Shown here piece by piece: positions 8,120 through 16,225 of a stretch of 64,000 bases of DNA. The notes under the pieces are model-generated. The model did not search any database, was not told the origin of the DNA, and was given only the letters and a program-made list of their open reading frames with translations. Where the stretch lies: assembly GCF_000712295.1 (NCBI RefSeq), contig NZ_JMKI01000031.1:1-64000 (forward strand), in the 5' to 3' direction. The DNA comes from Synergistes jonesii. GTDB lineage: Bacteria > Synergistota > Synergistia > Synergistales > Synergistaceae. Position 1 is the stretch's first letter; every line of letters begins with the position of its first letter. The position numbers were made by a program, and so were the translations under genes.

Positions 8120-9751
8120 TTATTCTTCGCGCATGAAGGGATACTTGAAATCATGCGGAGGAAGAAGGTTTTCCTTTACCGTCCTCGGCGAGCACCAGCG
8201 CATCAGATTGAATTTGCTGCCAGCCTTGTCGTTCGTGCCGGATCCCCTCGATCCGCCGAAGGGCTGGAGCCCTACGCTGGCGCCCGTCGTCTTGTCGTTG
8301 ATGTAGAAGTTGCCGGCAGCGTACCTCAATATGTCGTCCGCCTTCGCGAGCGCCTCGCGCTCCGTGCAGAAAACGGAGCCGGTAAGGCCGTAGGGCGAAG
8401 TCTCGTTGCAAAGCTTCAGCGTCTCTTCGTATTTGTCGTCGTCGTAAACGTATAGGGTGACGATCGGGCCGAATATCTCCTCTTCCATCGTACGGAAGCG
8501 GGGATCCGTCGTCTTGATGATCGTCGGCTGCACGAAGTAGCCTACGCTCTTGTCGCCCGCGCCTCCGAAAAGTATCTCGGCGTCGTGCGCGCTCTTCGCG
8601 TAATTGAGATACTCCATGCAGTTGTCGAACGAGCTTTCGTCGATGACGGCGTTGACGAAGTTGCGGAAGTCGCGCGGGTCGCCGACCTTGACCTCGGCCA
8701 TCATCGACTTGAATTCGGCGTAGAGTTCATCCCAGCGGCTCGCGGGGACGTACGCGCGCGACGTCGCGGAGCACTTCTGTCCCTGATACTCGAAGGCGCC
8801 CCTGAGTATCGCGGCCGCCGCCGCTTTGATGTCGGCGGAGTTGTGGATGAATACGAAGTCCTTGCCGCCCGTCTCGCCTACGATGCGCGGATACGAACGG
8901 TATAGCGAAAGATTATCGGCGACGCCCTTCCAGAAGCTGTTGAAAACCTGCGTCGAGCCGGTGAAGTGGATTCCCGCGAGCTCTTTGCTCGCGAGCACGA
9001 CGCCGCTCCCGACGGAGCCCGGCCCCGGCATGAAGTTCAGCACGCCGGCCGGCACCCCGGCTTCCATGAATATTTTCATCAGATACCAGCTCGAGAGCAG
9101 CGAAGTCGTCGCGGGCTTCCAGACGACCGTGTTGCCCATCATCACGGGGGCCATCGGCAGGTTCGCCGCGATCGCGGTGAAGTTGAAGGGGGATACGGCG
9201 TAGACGAAGCCTTCGAGTGGCCTGTATTCGATGTGGTTGATGACGCCTTCCTCCGAACTCGGCTGCTCGCTGTATATCTCCGTCATGCAGTGCGCGCCGT
9301 AGCGTAAGTAGTCGATAGTCTCGCTCGCAGCTTCGATCTCCGCCTGCCACGCCGTCTTGCTCTGTCCCATCATCGTCGCCGCGTCCAGGATATAGCGGTA
9401 CTTTTTATCGATCAATTCGGCTATTTTCAGCACTATAGCGGCGCGCTCAGTCCACGGCACTGTGCCCCAGCTTTTATGCGCGCCGTTCGCCGCCTCGACC
9501 GCGCGTCGCATATCCTTCGCTCCGGCCTTGTGGTAGACGGCCAGTACGTGCGCGTGGTCGTGAGGCATCACGACCTTCCCTTTGTCTCCGGTGAATACCA
9601 TTTCGCCGTTGATTACGAGTGGGATCTCCGCGACCTCGGATTCGATCTTTTTGATAGCCTCTTTGAGCAGCTTCCTCTCGGCGCTGCCCACGCAGTAGCT
9701 CCGGGAAGGCTCGTTGCTCGGCTTGGCAAATTTCATAACTGCATTGTTCAT
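8120..9751 (-). CDS. pruA: L-glutamate gamma-semialdehyde (1-pyrroline-5-carboxylate) dehydrogenase
   Basis: Aldehyde dehydrogenase that oxidises glutamate semialdehyde to glutamate, the last step of proline or ornithine catabolism. 543 residues, the length of the monofunctional enzyme. The NAD-binding half has VSPFNFTAIAANLP and IHFTGSTQVF. The general-base Glu is in VGETGGKDF and the catalytic Cys in YQGQKCSATSRAY. GGSRGSGTNDKAG is the C-terminal cofactor loop typical of this subfamily. ATG 9751 follows GGAGG. No proline dehydrogenase is adjacent. The promoter contains paired operator-like repeats, so induction by substrate is likely. Confidence 0.93.
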   Translation of the reverse strand: MNNAVMKFAKPSNEPSRSYCVGSAERKLLKEAIKKIESEVAEIPLVINGEMVFTGDKGKVVMPHDHAHVLAVYHKAGAKDMRRAVEAANGAHKSWGTVPWTERAAIVLKIAELIDKKYRYILDAATMMGQSKTAWQAEIEAASETIDYLRYGAHCMTEIYSEQPSSEEGVINHIEYRPLEGFVYAVSPFNFTAIAANLPMAPVMMGNTVVWKPATTSLLSSWYLMKIFMEAGVPAGVLNFMPGPGSVGSGVVLASKELAGIHFTGSTQVFNSFWKGVADNLSLYRSYPRIVGETGGKDFVFIHNSADIKAAAAAILRGAFEYQGQKCSATSRAYVPASRWDELYAEFKSMMAEVKVGDPRDFRNFVNAVIDESSFDNCMEYLNYAKSAHDAEILFGGAGDKSVGYFVQPTIIKTTDPRFRTMEEEIFGPIVTLYVYDDDKYEETLKLCNETSPYGLTGSVFCTEREALAKADDILRYAAGNFYINDKTTGASVGLQPFGGSRGSGTNDKAGSKFNLMRWCSPRTVKENLLPPHDFKYPFMREE

Positions 9752-9769
9752 ATCAGTACCTCCGTCACT

Positions 9770-9830
9770 ATTTTAACGCAATATTGTTGCAAATCAAGAA
9801 CGACACGGTTTTCAATCGCAACTTTGTTGC
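9770..9830 (-). promoter_or_regulatory. Promoter with two operator-like inverted repeats upstream of pruA
   Basis: On the minus strand TTGATT (9792-9797) and TAAAAT (9770-9775) are 16 bases apart. The spacer holds GCAATATTGTTGC (9778-9790), and the related perfect inverted repeat GCAACTTTGTTGC lies at 9818-9830, exactly 40 bases further out. One site in the promoter core and one about four helical turns upstream is a common repressor arrangement. The regulator is not adjacent. Confidence 0.55.
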
Positions 9831-9937
9831 ATATAAAATATATCACATTATATTCGGACGGACAACACTGAAATGCGAACAAAAATATTCTTTTTACGAA
9901 CAATAGTGAAAAGAATAAACGGAAAACTTTTACATTT

Positions 9938-9967
9938 AAAAACGGCCCTCTCTGAACGGGAAGGCCG
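9938..9967 (-). terminator. Intrinsic terminator of the mod operon
   Basis: Read on the minus strand, a stem closed by CGGCC and GGCCG (9963-9967 with 9943-9947) is followed by TTTTTAAA. It lies about 35 bases after the modD stop. Confidence 0.65.
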
Positions 9968-10000
9968 CTGCGGTATCCGGCTGCAATTGTTTTATCGGCT

Positions 10001-10837
10001 TTATGCTCTGTTGAATTTCATTTTTATGTCCTCGGGCTTCCCGAAGTAGACCCATGACGTCACGAGGATGTCGGCGCCGGCCGCGGCGTACTCGGCCGCG
10101 TTCGACGCGTTTATGCCGCCGGCCGCTGCGATGATCGCACGCGGGAATTTTTCCCGCGCCTCTTTGACGAACGCCTCGAGTTCGGCCGGAGAGAAGCGCT
10201 CACACTGCACGACGTCGGCGCCGGCGCGGAGGAATGAGAGGGCTTCGTAGGCGTCCTCGGCTTCCGCTTCGATTTTTTTCTCGGGGAACGCCGCGGCCAT
10301 TTGGGGGATCAGCGAGAAGAAGTCGTCGCTGAAGACGCGGTGCTGGGCGAATGCGAGAATGGAATCGGAGAGCCCGAGGCGGTGCGGCGACGCACCTCCG
10401 GCGAGGGCCGCTTTCAGCGAGAGGGCCTTAGCTCCGGGGAAATGCTTGCGCGTCACCGCGATGTGGATTTTAGGATTCACGGCGCGGGCAGCTTCGAGCA
10501 TTTTGGCTGTTCGCGTCGCTATGCCGCAGGAATATTCCATCACGTTCTGCGCCAGCTTGTAGCACGCGTGGAGCGCCCCGGCTGCGCCGCGGGCCGAGAG
10601 GCAGACTTCGCCGGCGCGCAACGCGGAGCCGGAGGCTCTTTTAATTTCGGCCCTGGCGCCGCACTTTTCAAAGATGCGCGCGGCCTCCTCGACGCCCGCC
10701 GCGACGCAGTCGTTTTTTGGGGAGCATTCGACGACCCCGGGCGCGTCCTCTATCCCCATCGCCATCACCGTGAGGTCCATATGTTGAAGGTCCTCCTGTA
10801 TCAGCTCTTCAAGATATCTGTCGGAAATGTAGAACAT
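10001..10837 (-). CDS. modD: ModD, NadC-like putative pyrophosphorylase of molybdate operons
   Basis: A 278-residue paralogue of quinolinate phosphoribosyltransferase found with molybdate transporters; its reaction has not been settled. NadC-type features are QNVMEYSCGIATRT, KIHIAVTRKHFPGAK, SDSILAF and the C-terminal phosphate-binding region AAAGGINASNAAEYAAAGADILVTS. The ATG is inside the tail of modB region (stop 10841), with GGAGAG as ribosome site. It is the last gene before the 9938-9967 terminator. Confidence 0.85.
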   Translation of the reverse strand: MFYISDRYLEELIQEDLQHMDLTVMAMGIEDAPGVVECSPKNDCVAAGVEEAARIFEKCGARAEIKRASGSALRAGEVCLSARGAAGALHACYKLAQNVMEYSCGIATRTAKMLEAARAVNPKIHIAVTRKHFPGAKALSLKAALAGGASPHRLGLSDSILAFAQHRVFSDDFFSLIPQMAAAFPEKKIEAEAEDAYEALSFLRAGADVVQCERFSPAELEAFVKEAREKFPRAIIAAAGGINASNAAEYAAAGADILVTSWVYFGKPEDIKMKFNRA

Positions 10838-10840
10838 GCA

Positions 10841-11518
10841 TCATCTCTCCTTTTGAAGTCTCTCCAGCGCGGCGTACGCGGCAAGGCCCAGCATGGCGAG
10901 TATCGCGCATAGGGAGGCAGCTTCGTCGAAATCGCCGCGCGAAACGCAGTTGAATATCTCAAGCGATAGAGTGTTCGTCCGTCCGGCGATGTTTCCTCCG
11001 AGCATCATCGTGATGCCGACCTCGCCCGCGGCGCGCGTGACGGAAAGCAGCAGCCCGCCTAAAATGCTCTTTTTCGCGAGCGGCGCCGTGACGAAGAAAA
11101 ATGTTTTCACGGGACCGCAGCCGAGGACGCGCGACGCCTCCTCAAACCTTATTATAGCAGCAGAGCCGAACGCCGCCTGCACTGGGCGCACGAAAAGCGG
11201 CAGCCCCGCGACGAAGGCGGAGAGCGCGACGGCCGCGCGCGTGAAGACGAGGCGCACGCCCAGATGCTCAGCGAGCGGAGAGCCAATAACGCCGTTCCTT
11301 CCGAGCAGCACGAGCAACATATAGCCCAGCGCGATCGGCGGGAAGACGAGCGGCAGCGTGACGAGGAAGGCCGCGGCCTTCGCGGCGAAGGAACGCGAAC
11401 GCGCGAACCACAGCGCGGCGGGCAGCCCGAGCAGGAGAAATAGAATGAGCGCAGCGCCGCAGCCCGCCGCGGTCAGCTTTATCGGAAAGGAAATAGCGGA
11501 GAATATATGAGCGTTGAT
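10841..11518 (-). CDS. modB: Molybdate ABC transporter permease ModB, apparent AUC start
   Basis: Inner-membrane permease that takes molybdate from ModA. The first ATG in frame (11320) would remove two membrane helices. Translating upstream gives an uninterrupted normal N-terminus (NAHIFSAISFPIKLTAAGC, then ALILFLLLGLPAALWFARS, then LVTLPLVFPPIALGY) back to the modA stop, with no ATG, GTG or TTG. The best-placed codon is ATC at 11516-11518, nine bases after GAGGA, giving 225 residues, the family's usual length. The permease loop EEASRVLGCGPVKTFFFVTAP and the FTRAAVALSAFVAGLPLFVR segment are typical. A sequencing error at the start codon is the alternative. Confidence 0.85.
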   Translation of the reverse strand: MNAHIFSAISFPIKLTAAGCGAALILFLLLGLPAALWFARSRSFAAKAAAFLVTLPLVFPPIALGYMLLVLLGRNGVIGSPLAEHLGVRLVFTRAAVALSAFVAGLPLFVRPVQAAFGSAAIIRFEEASRVLGCGPVKTFFFVTAPLAKKSILGGLLLSVTRAAGEVGITMMLGGNIAGRTNTLSLEIFNCVSRGDFDEAASLCAILAMLGLAAYAALERLQKER

Positions 11519-11530
11519 TTTATATCTTCC

Positions 11531-12256
11531 TCAGCGCACCCCGTGCTTGTCCATTATTGCCTTGGCCTTCGCGCTCCCTAAGAAGCCTATGAAGTCGGCG
11601 ACGGCTTCGTTCTTCTCTTCGCCGGCGACCACCGCCGCGATCATCACGATCGGCGGGTAGCCGGAGGGGATTTCGAGCGAGCCTCCTATTTTGTCGCCGC
11701 CGGCGCGCACGACGACGCGGTTCACGAAGCCGGCGTCCATTTCGCCTGAGACGAGGTAGGAAAAGACCTGCGGCACCGTCGAGAGCTGGCTGACCTTCGG
11801 CGCTATCTTTTTGCCCAACCCCGTGTTTTCAAGGTACTTCGACGCCGCACGCCCGTAGATTGCGGCCTTCGGGTCGGGGTAGGCTACAGACTTCACGCCG
11901 TCGGAGACGAGGTCGTTCGGCGACGATATTTCGACGCCTTTGCGCCAGGCGAGGACGAGAGCCGTCGCGCCGAGAGGCTGCGTCTGCGAGAATTTCACAT
12001 CCGTCTTGATGCTTTTCAGCGTGCCCCTGTCGCTGATCACCACGTTGACGCCGTTCCCGGCCGAGATCTGCGCGAGCATCTGCCCGAGGTTGCCGCCGTA
12101 TACCTCGGTTATCTCCTTCCCGCCGCCCCTGTAAACAAGGGCGAGCTCCCTCACCATCTTCATATAGCCGGCTCCAGTCGTGACCGAAAGCGGCGCCGCG
12201 ATCGCCGCGCCGCGGCAGAGGATAAGAACGAGAAGCGCCGTCAAAAACTTTTTCAT
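11531..12256 (-). CDS. modA: Molybdate-binding ABC transporter substrate-binding protein ModA
   Basis: Exported binding protein, 241 residues. Signal peptide MKKFLTALLVLILCRGAAIA, then LSVTTGAGYMKMVRELALVY. Type II binding-protein features include NVVISDRGTLKSIK, ATALVLAWRKG, SVAYPDPKAAIYGRAA and the C-terminal FIGFLGSAKAKAIMDKHG. The binding serines expected in classical ModA are not obvious (TTGAGY in place of the usual AASS-like stretch), so the exact oxyanion (molybdate or tungstate) is uncertain. It lies between modC and modB, and AGGAAG precedes ATG 12256. Confidence 0.82.
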   Translation of the reverse strand: MKKFLTALLVLILCRGAAIAAPLSVTTGAGYMKMVRELALVYRGGGKEITEVYGGNLGQMLAQISAGNGVNVVISDRGTLKSIKTDVKFSQTQPLGATALVLAWRKGVEISSPNDLVSDGVKSVAYPDPKAAIYGRAASKYLENTGLGKKIAPKVSQLSTVPQVFSYLVSGEMDAGFVNRVVVRAGGDKIGGSLEIPSGYPPIVMIAAVVAGEEKNEAVADFIGFLGSAKAKAIMDKHGVR

Positions 12257-12292
12257 CGCACTACTTCCTTTCGTTTTTTTATAAAAAGGGCG

Positions 12293-12967
12293 CTAAGCGT
12301 CGCTTTTCATCATTTCAGCCGCTGAGCCGCTTTTTTCGACGCGGCCTTCCTTTACGATCACGGCTTTCTCCGCCAGGCGGAGCACCTCGTCTTTCGAATG
12401 TGTGATATAGATGATCGGGAAGCCGAAGAGCGGCGGAATTTTTTCTATATAGCCGAGCAGGTCGTCCTTCAAAGCTTCGTCGAGCGACGAGAGGGGCTCG
12501 TCCATTATGATGAAATTCTCCGCCGCGAGTATTGCGCGCGCCAGCGCGGCGCGCTGGCTCTCGCCTCCGGAGAGCGACGCCGGCTTCCTATCCAGCAGTG
12601 GCGTGATGCCGAAGACCTCCGAAATTTCTTCGACCCCGCAGCACGGCCTGCGCCCTCCGGCGACGCGCCCAAAGGATAAATTTTTATAAACGCTCATATG
12701 AGGGAAGAGCCTGTGCTCCTGAAAAAGAAAGCCGACACCGCGGCGCTCCGGCGGAAGATCCACGCCCTTCGCCGAATCGAAGAAGGCCTTATCCTCAAAG
12801 GCAATGCGCCCTCTCTCCGGCGCGCATAAGCCGGCGATTATCTTAGCAAATGTGCTCTTGCCCGCGCCGGACGGCCCGAAGAGCGCGGTAATGCCCGGGT
12901 TTTCAATTTGCAAAGAAATTTCCAGCGCAAAAATTCCCAACTTCTTTGAAACGTCGACAGAAAGCAT
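12293..12967 (-). CDS. modC: Molybdate ABC transporter ATPase ModC, short form
   Basis: ATP-binding subunit, about 224 residues from ATG 12967, chosen because GAGGGGG lies upstream. Walker A is GPSGAGKST, the signature LSGGESQRAALARA, Walker B FIIMDEPLSSLDE, and the H-loop YITHSKDE. Classical ModC proteins are longer, with a C-terminal oxyanion-binding TOBE domain; this one stops soon after the ATPase core, so feedback through TOBE is unlikely. It is the first gene of modC-modA-modB-modD, and an inverted repeat lies at its promoter. Confidence 0.88.
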   Translation of the reverse strand: MLSVDVSKKLGIFALEISLQIENPGITALFGPSGAGKSTFAKIIAGLCAPERGRIAFEDKAFFDSAKGVDLPPERRGVGFLFQEHRLFPHMSVYKNLSFGRVAGGRRPCCGVEEISEVFGITPLLDRKPASLSGGESQRAALARAILAAENFIIMDEPLSSLDEALKDDLLGYIEKIPPLFGFPIIYITHSKDEVLRLAEKAVIVKEGRVEKSGSAAEMMKSDA

Positions 12968-12982
12968 GTCAACCCCCTCTAT

Positions 12983-13033
12983 ATTGCAACTATATTGTGT
13001 TGCAATTATAGCAGAAAAATGGGGATTATCCAA
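12983..13033 (-). promoter_or_regulatory. mod operon promoter and operator
   Basis: On the minus strand TTGGAT (13028-13033) and TATAAT (13005-13010) are 17 bases apart. Immediately downstream is a perfect inverted repeat, ATTGCAAC (12983-12990) and GTTGCAAT (12999-13006), with an eight-base spacer. It overlaps the -10 box and the start region, a position suited to repression by an oxyanion sensor. No ModE-like gene is in the window. Confidence 0.65.
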
Positions 13034-13081
13034 AAGCCCGGCGGATAAAAACGTTTTTGAGCGATGTAAGTTCTGATGGAG

Positions 13082-13675
13082 TCAGCGCCTTTTTATGACG
13101 CCACCCTCCGGCAGATATTTGATAGGATTAAGGGGCGTCCCCTTGGCGTTGCGGACCTCGAAGTGAAGATGGTATGTCGTCGCGCGTCCGGTCATGCCTA
13201 CGGTCGCTATAACGTCGCCCTGTTTCACGCGCTGTCCGACCTTTACATTGTTCGTTGTGTTGTGGGAGTAGAGGGTCCACAGCTTACCGCCGTGGTTTAT
13301 CAGAACGACCTTGCCGTAGCCGCGGAAGCCGGCTCCGCCGTTCGATACGATCTCGACGATGCCGTCGAGCGCCGCGAGAACGGGTGTCCCCTTCGGCGCT
13401 ATAAGGTCGAGTCCCGAATGCCCTCCGCGCCTGAAACCGCGGCTCAGTGTGAAGCTTTTCAGCGGCCATTTCATATCTTTTATGATATCCGGTGCGCCGC
13501 CAGTTATCATTTCTTCCCTGTCCCAGTCGATGCCGCCCGGCGAGGCAAGCTTCTTTATCGCGGTCTCGAGCGGGTCCTCCTGAAGCTCCTGATAATCCAC
13601 CGCGGCCGCGGCGGGCGGGCTGGACGAAAAGAGAATCAAGAGGATGAGAATCATCTCTGCTGCGAAAAATCTCAT
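13082..13675 (-). CDS. Exported M23-family metallopeptidase
   Basis: Peptidoglycan endopeptidase-like protein of 197 residues. An N-terminal signal segment (about residues 1-25, LILLILFSSSPPAAAA) precedes a single LytM/M23 domain. Zinc-binding motifs are GHSGLDLIAPKGTPV (His and Asp) and HLHFEVRNAKG (HxH), so it should be catalytically competent. No LysM or coiled-coil partner domain is present. The start overlaps the stop of the upstream hydrolase by four bases, so the two are co-translated. Confidence 0.88.
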   Translation of the reverse strand: MRFFAAEMILILLILFSSSPPAAAAVDYQELQEDPLETAIKKLASPGGIDWDREEMITGGAPDIIKDMKWPLKSFTLSRGFRRGGHSGLDLIAPKGTPVLAALDGIVEIVSNGGAGFRGYGKVVLINHGGKLWTLYSHNTTNNVKVGQRVKQGDVIATVGMTGRATTYHLHFEVRNAKGTPLNPIKYLPEGGVIKRR

Positions 13676-14433
13676 GTGGCTAACAGCAAGGCGAGCATTT
13701 CGTCCATGATCTTCGCGTCGCGGCGTCCGCCGCGTATCTTCAGCGAATGGTCCGCCCCCTCTATCGCAAAATATTTTTTGCGCTCAGCCGGCAACCCTAT
13801 CGCATCTATCAGATCGCGACAGGCTTCGTCGGAGAATATCGCGTCGTTCGTCCCGCGAAAGAGAGTCGTGCTTTCCGCCTTGATTTCCCTCAGCATTTCG
13901 GGGGAGAGATTTTCGCGCAGCGTCGAGAGTATCGGAAGCAGGATCATATCGCGCTCGGCGTCCGGCGCTGAGACGAGCCCGGTGCCGCTCATTATTACCC
14001 TCTCCACCTCGTACTTCGCCGCGAGCGCCAGTGCTATCACGCCTCCGAGCGAAAAACCCCAGAGCCACGTCTCATGCGGCTTATGCAGCGCAACGTGCGA
14101 GAAGGCTCCCTCGCAGTCGGCGAGCTCGTCGGGGAAGCTCTTCCCGCCGAACGCGTCCGTTATCCAGCCCCGGAGGTTGTCCGGATAATCGTCGCGGCTC
14201 ACCTGCCTGCGGCTCGTCTCGCAGAGCCACGGGGTTATCCCGCGCTCTGCTAAGATATGGGCGAGATGGCTGAACTTGTTGTGCGGAGAGAGGTTCGCGG
14301 AGCTGTGCACGCCGTGCAGCAACAGCACGTGTACGCCGTTCGGGACGTTGGGGAAAAGACGGCTGAGCTTTACCTCACGGCTGCCGAAAGAGCCGGGAAG
14401 GGTTATGACTTCTGAGTGAAATTCGTCCGACAT
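13672..14433 (-). CDS. Alpha/beta hydrolase
   Basis: Serine hydrolase of unknown substrate, about 253 residues. Oxyanion motif LLLHGVHSS, nucleophile elbow WGFSLGGVIAL (Ser), an acid following FRGTNDAIF, and catalytic His in EGADHSLK. A GTG at 14499 would extend it by 22 residues, but that extension runs through the strong terminator at 14449-14490, so ATG 14433 is preferred. No clear ribosome site is seen for either start. It overlaps the M23 peptidase gene by four bases. Confidence 0.8.
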   Translation of the reverse strand: MSDEFHSEVITLPGSFGSREVKLSRLFPNVPNGVHVLLLHGVHSSANLSPHNKFSHLAHILAERGITPWLCETSRRQVSRDDYPDNLRGWITDAFGGKSFPDELADCEGAFSHVALHKPHETWLWGFSLGGVIALALAAKYEVERVIMSGTGLVSAPDAERDMILLPILSTLRENLSPEMLREIKAESTTLFRGTNDAIFSDEACRDLIDAIGLPAERKKYFAIEGADHSLKIRGGRRDAKIMDEMLALLLAT

Positions 14434-14448
14434 GGCGAAAAGGGCGCG

Positions 14449-14490
14449 AAAAAAACCGGGGCCTGCCGCGCTGGGCACGGCAAACCCGGG
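14449..14490 (-). terminator. Strong intrinsic terminator after the phosphate butyryltransferase gene
   Basis: On the minus strand a GC-rich stem (CCGGG...TGCCG with CGGCA...CCCGG) is followed by seven T residues, ending at 14449. It lies about 20 bases past the phosphate butyryltransferase stop. Confidence 0.75.
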
Positions 14491-14511
14491 TAATTTCACG
14501 CCGTTATTGCG

Positions 14512-15435
14512 TCACTTCGCCTGATGCGCCGCGAGCGTTACCGCGGAAGCGATAGAAAGGAGCTTAGTCTCCGCCGAGTCGGCGCGGCTCGTCAGGACGA
14601 TCGGGGCCTTCGTGCCGAGCACGATGGCGGCCGTCTTGTTCTTGGAGAAGTAGACGATCGACTTGACGAGGATGTTGCCGGATTCGATCTCCGGAACGAT
14701 GAGCACGTCGGCGCGTCCGGCGACTTCGGACTTGATGCCCTTGTGTTTCGCCGATTCTTCCGACACCGCGTTGTCGATCGCAAGAGGTCCGTCGATCGTG
14801 CAGCCCTTGATCTGCCCGCGACGGCTCATCTGAGCGAGCGCCGCGGCGTCGACCGTCGGCGGCATGTCGGGGTTCACGACTTCGACCGCCCCGAGGACTG
14901 CGACCTTGGGATTATCAAGCCCGAAGGCGTGCGTGAGAGCGACGACGTTCTTCACTATCGAAATCTTCGCCTTGAGGTCCGGATAGAGGTTGAAAACGCC
15001 GTCCGATACGAAAAAGAGATGGTCGTAGCCTTCGATCTGGTGGATATACGCGTGAGAGAGGAGCGCTTTGCCGTTGCGCAGCCCGACTTCCTTGTTGAGC
15101 ACGCCGCGCAGGAAGTCCGCGGTCTCGAGCATGCCCTTCATGAGCACGTCCGCCTGCCCTGTAGAGACGAGCTCGACGGCCCTGAGCGCCGCCGCCGCGT
15201 GGCCGCGCTTTTCGTCGACGATCTCGTAATTCGCCGCGTCGAGCCCCATCTTGTCGAGCACCGCTTTGATCTTCTCTCCGTTGCCGACGAGTATCGCGTC
15301 TACGATGCCGAGTGCGCGGGCCTCTTCTACGGCCTTCATGACGACATCGTCTTCGGCGCAGGCGACGCTTAACTTCTTCGGTCCCACTTCCCTGGCGTAT
15401 ACGAGAAGCTGATCAAGATTACGAATCTGTTCCAT
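14512..15435 (-). CDS. ptb: Phosphate butyryltransferase / phosphate acyltransferase
   Basis: Interconverts butyryl-CoA (or another short acyl-CoA) and acyl phosphate, feeding substrate-level ATP synthesis in fermentation. 307 residues from ATG 15435, which has TAGGAGG ten bases upstream; a GTG at 15459 would include that ribosome site in the coding region. Family motifs are VLMKGMLETADFLRGVLNKE, LLSHAYIHQIEGYDHLFFVSDG and the C-terminal VYFSKNKTAAIVLGTKAPIVL. No acyl kinase is adjacent, so the partner is encoded elsewhere. It could be a branched-chain acyl enzyme instead. Confidence 0.85.
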   Translation of the reverse strand: MEQIRNLDQLLVYAREVGPKKLSVACAEDDVVMKAVEEARALGIVDAILVGNGEKIKAVLDKMGLDAANYEIVDEKRGHAAAALRAVELVSTGQADVLMKGMLETADFLRGVLNKEVGLRNGKALLSHAYIHQIEGYDHLFFVSDGVFNLYPDLKAKISIVKNVVALTHAFGLDNPKVAVLGAVEVVNPDMPPTVDAAALAQMSRRGQIKGCTIDGPLAIDNAVSEESAKHKGIKSEVAGRADVLIVPEIESGNILVKSIVYFSKNKTAAIVLGTKAPIVLTSRADSAETKLLSIASAVTLAAHQAK

Positions 15436-15548
15436 CTGCAGATAACCTCCTAAATTCACGGCGCGCTGCGCCGGTGCTTACAATACCATCTTTTTTATTA
15501 TACACTGAAATTTTCTGTTTGTAGCTTCTATTCGTGTAATTCATTCTC

Positions 15549-16151
15549 CTATTTGAAGCCGAGCGAAATTATCTTTGAAAAGGCGGCCTCCGGCGTCATA
15601 TCCATATACTCCACCGCCTCCTCGGGAATGAAAAATACCAGCCCAGTCGTCGGATTCGGCGACGTCGGTACAAAAACGGAGAGCTGCGCGCTTCCGTCCG
15701 GCAGCACCTTGCGCCGCGTGACGAAGCCTATCATATAGCCCCCGGCTGCGGCTATCTTCACAGTGCCGAGATAATTTTTGCCGTCGTCGGAGGTGAAGGT
15801 CTGTATGATGTCGCGAATCGTCGTGTAAAGCCCGCCTATTATCGGAATCTTTGAGATCACGAACTGTTCCAGCAGGTTCAGCAGGGAGCGTTCGTGCCTA
15901 CGGAGCTTCCTGCCTATATAGATCGTGCCGAGCACGAGGAAAACGCTTATCGCCGCGGTCCTCTCGCGCGACTGAGTGATGCCGAAGATGACGGAGCCTA
16001 CCGACTCGAAGAAGACCAGGAGGTAGAAGAACAGGATGATAAAAAGCGCCAGCGGCATCAGCGCCACGCAGCCCATGAAAAAGTCACGCCCTATCGTGCC
16101 GAGGATACTTTTTCTCTTTTTACTTTCTTCGCCGTTTTTTTCTTCGCCCAT
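15549..16151 (-). CDS. DUF502 family membrane protein
   Basis: 200 residues with a charged N-terminus and two hydrophobic segments (FFMGCVALMPLALFIILFFYLLVF at about 25-48 and AAISVFLVLGTIYIGRKL at about 66-83). Conserved family stretches are ISKIPIIGGLYTTIRDI, GYMIGFVTRR and VFVPTSPNPTTGLVFFIPEE. The function of the family is unknown. GGGAGG precedes the ATG. It is divergent from plsC, with only 74 bases between them. Confidence 0.88.
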   Translation of the reverse strand: MGEEKNGEESKKRKSILGTIGRDFFMGCVALMPLALFIILFFYLLVFFESVGSVIFGITQSRERTAAISVFLVLGTIYIGRKLRRHERSLLNLLEQFVISKIPIIGGLYTTIRDIIQTFTSDDGKNYLGTVKIAAAGGYMIGFVTRRKVLPDGSAQLSVFVPTSPNPTTGLVFFIPEEAVEYMDMTPEAAFSKIISLGFK

Positions 16152-16225
16152 CGGGATATCGCCTCCCTTGTCAATCCCGCACGTCCTGCGTTATTCTATT
16201 ATACAGAAAACGAGGGGGCTTCCGC

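Noticed and set aside
14434-14499. GTG 14499 as start of the alpha/beta hydrolase
   Set aside because: The added residues are encoded by the hairpin and T-run of a strong terminator; ATG 14433 is more likely, although its ribosome site is poor.
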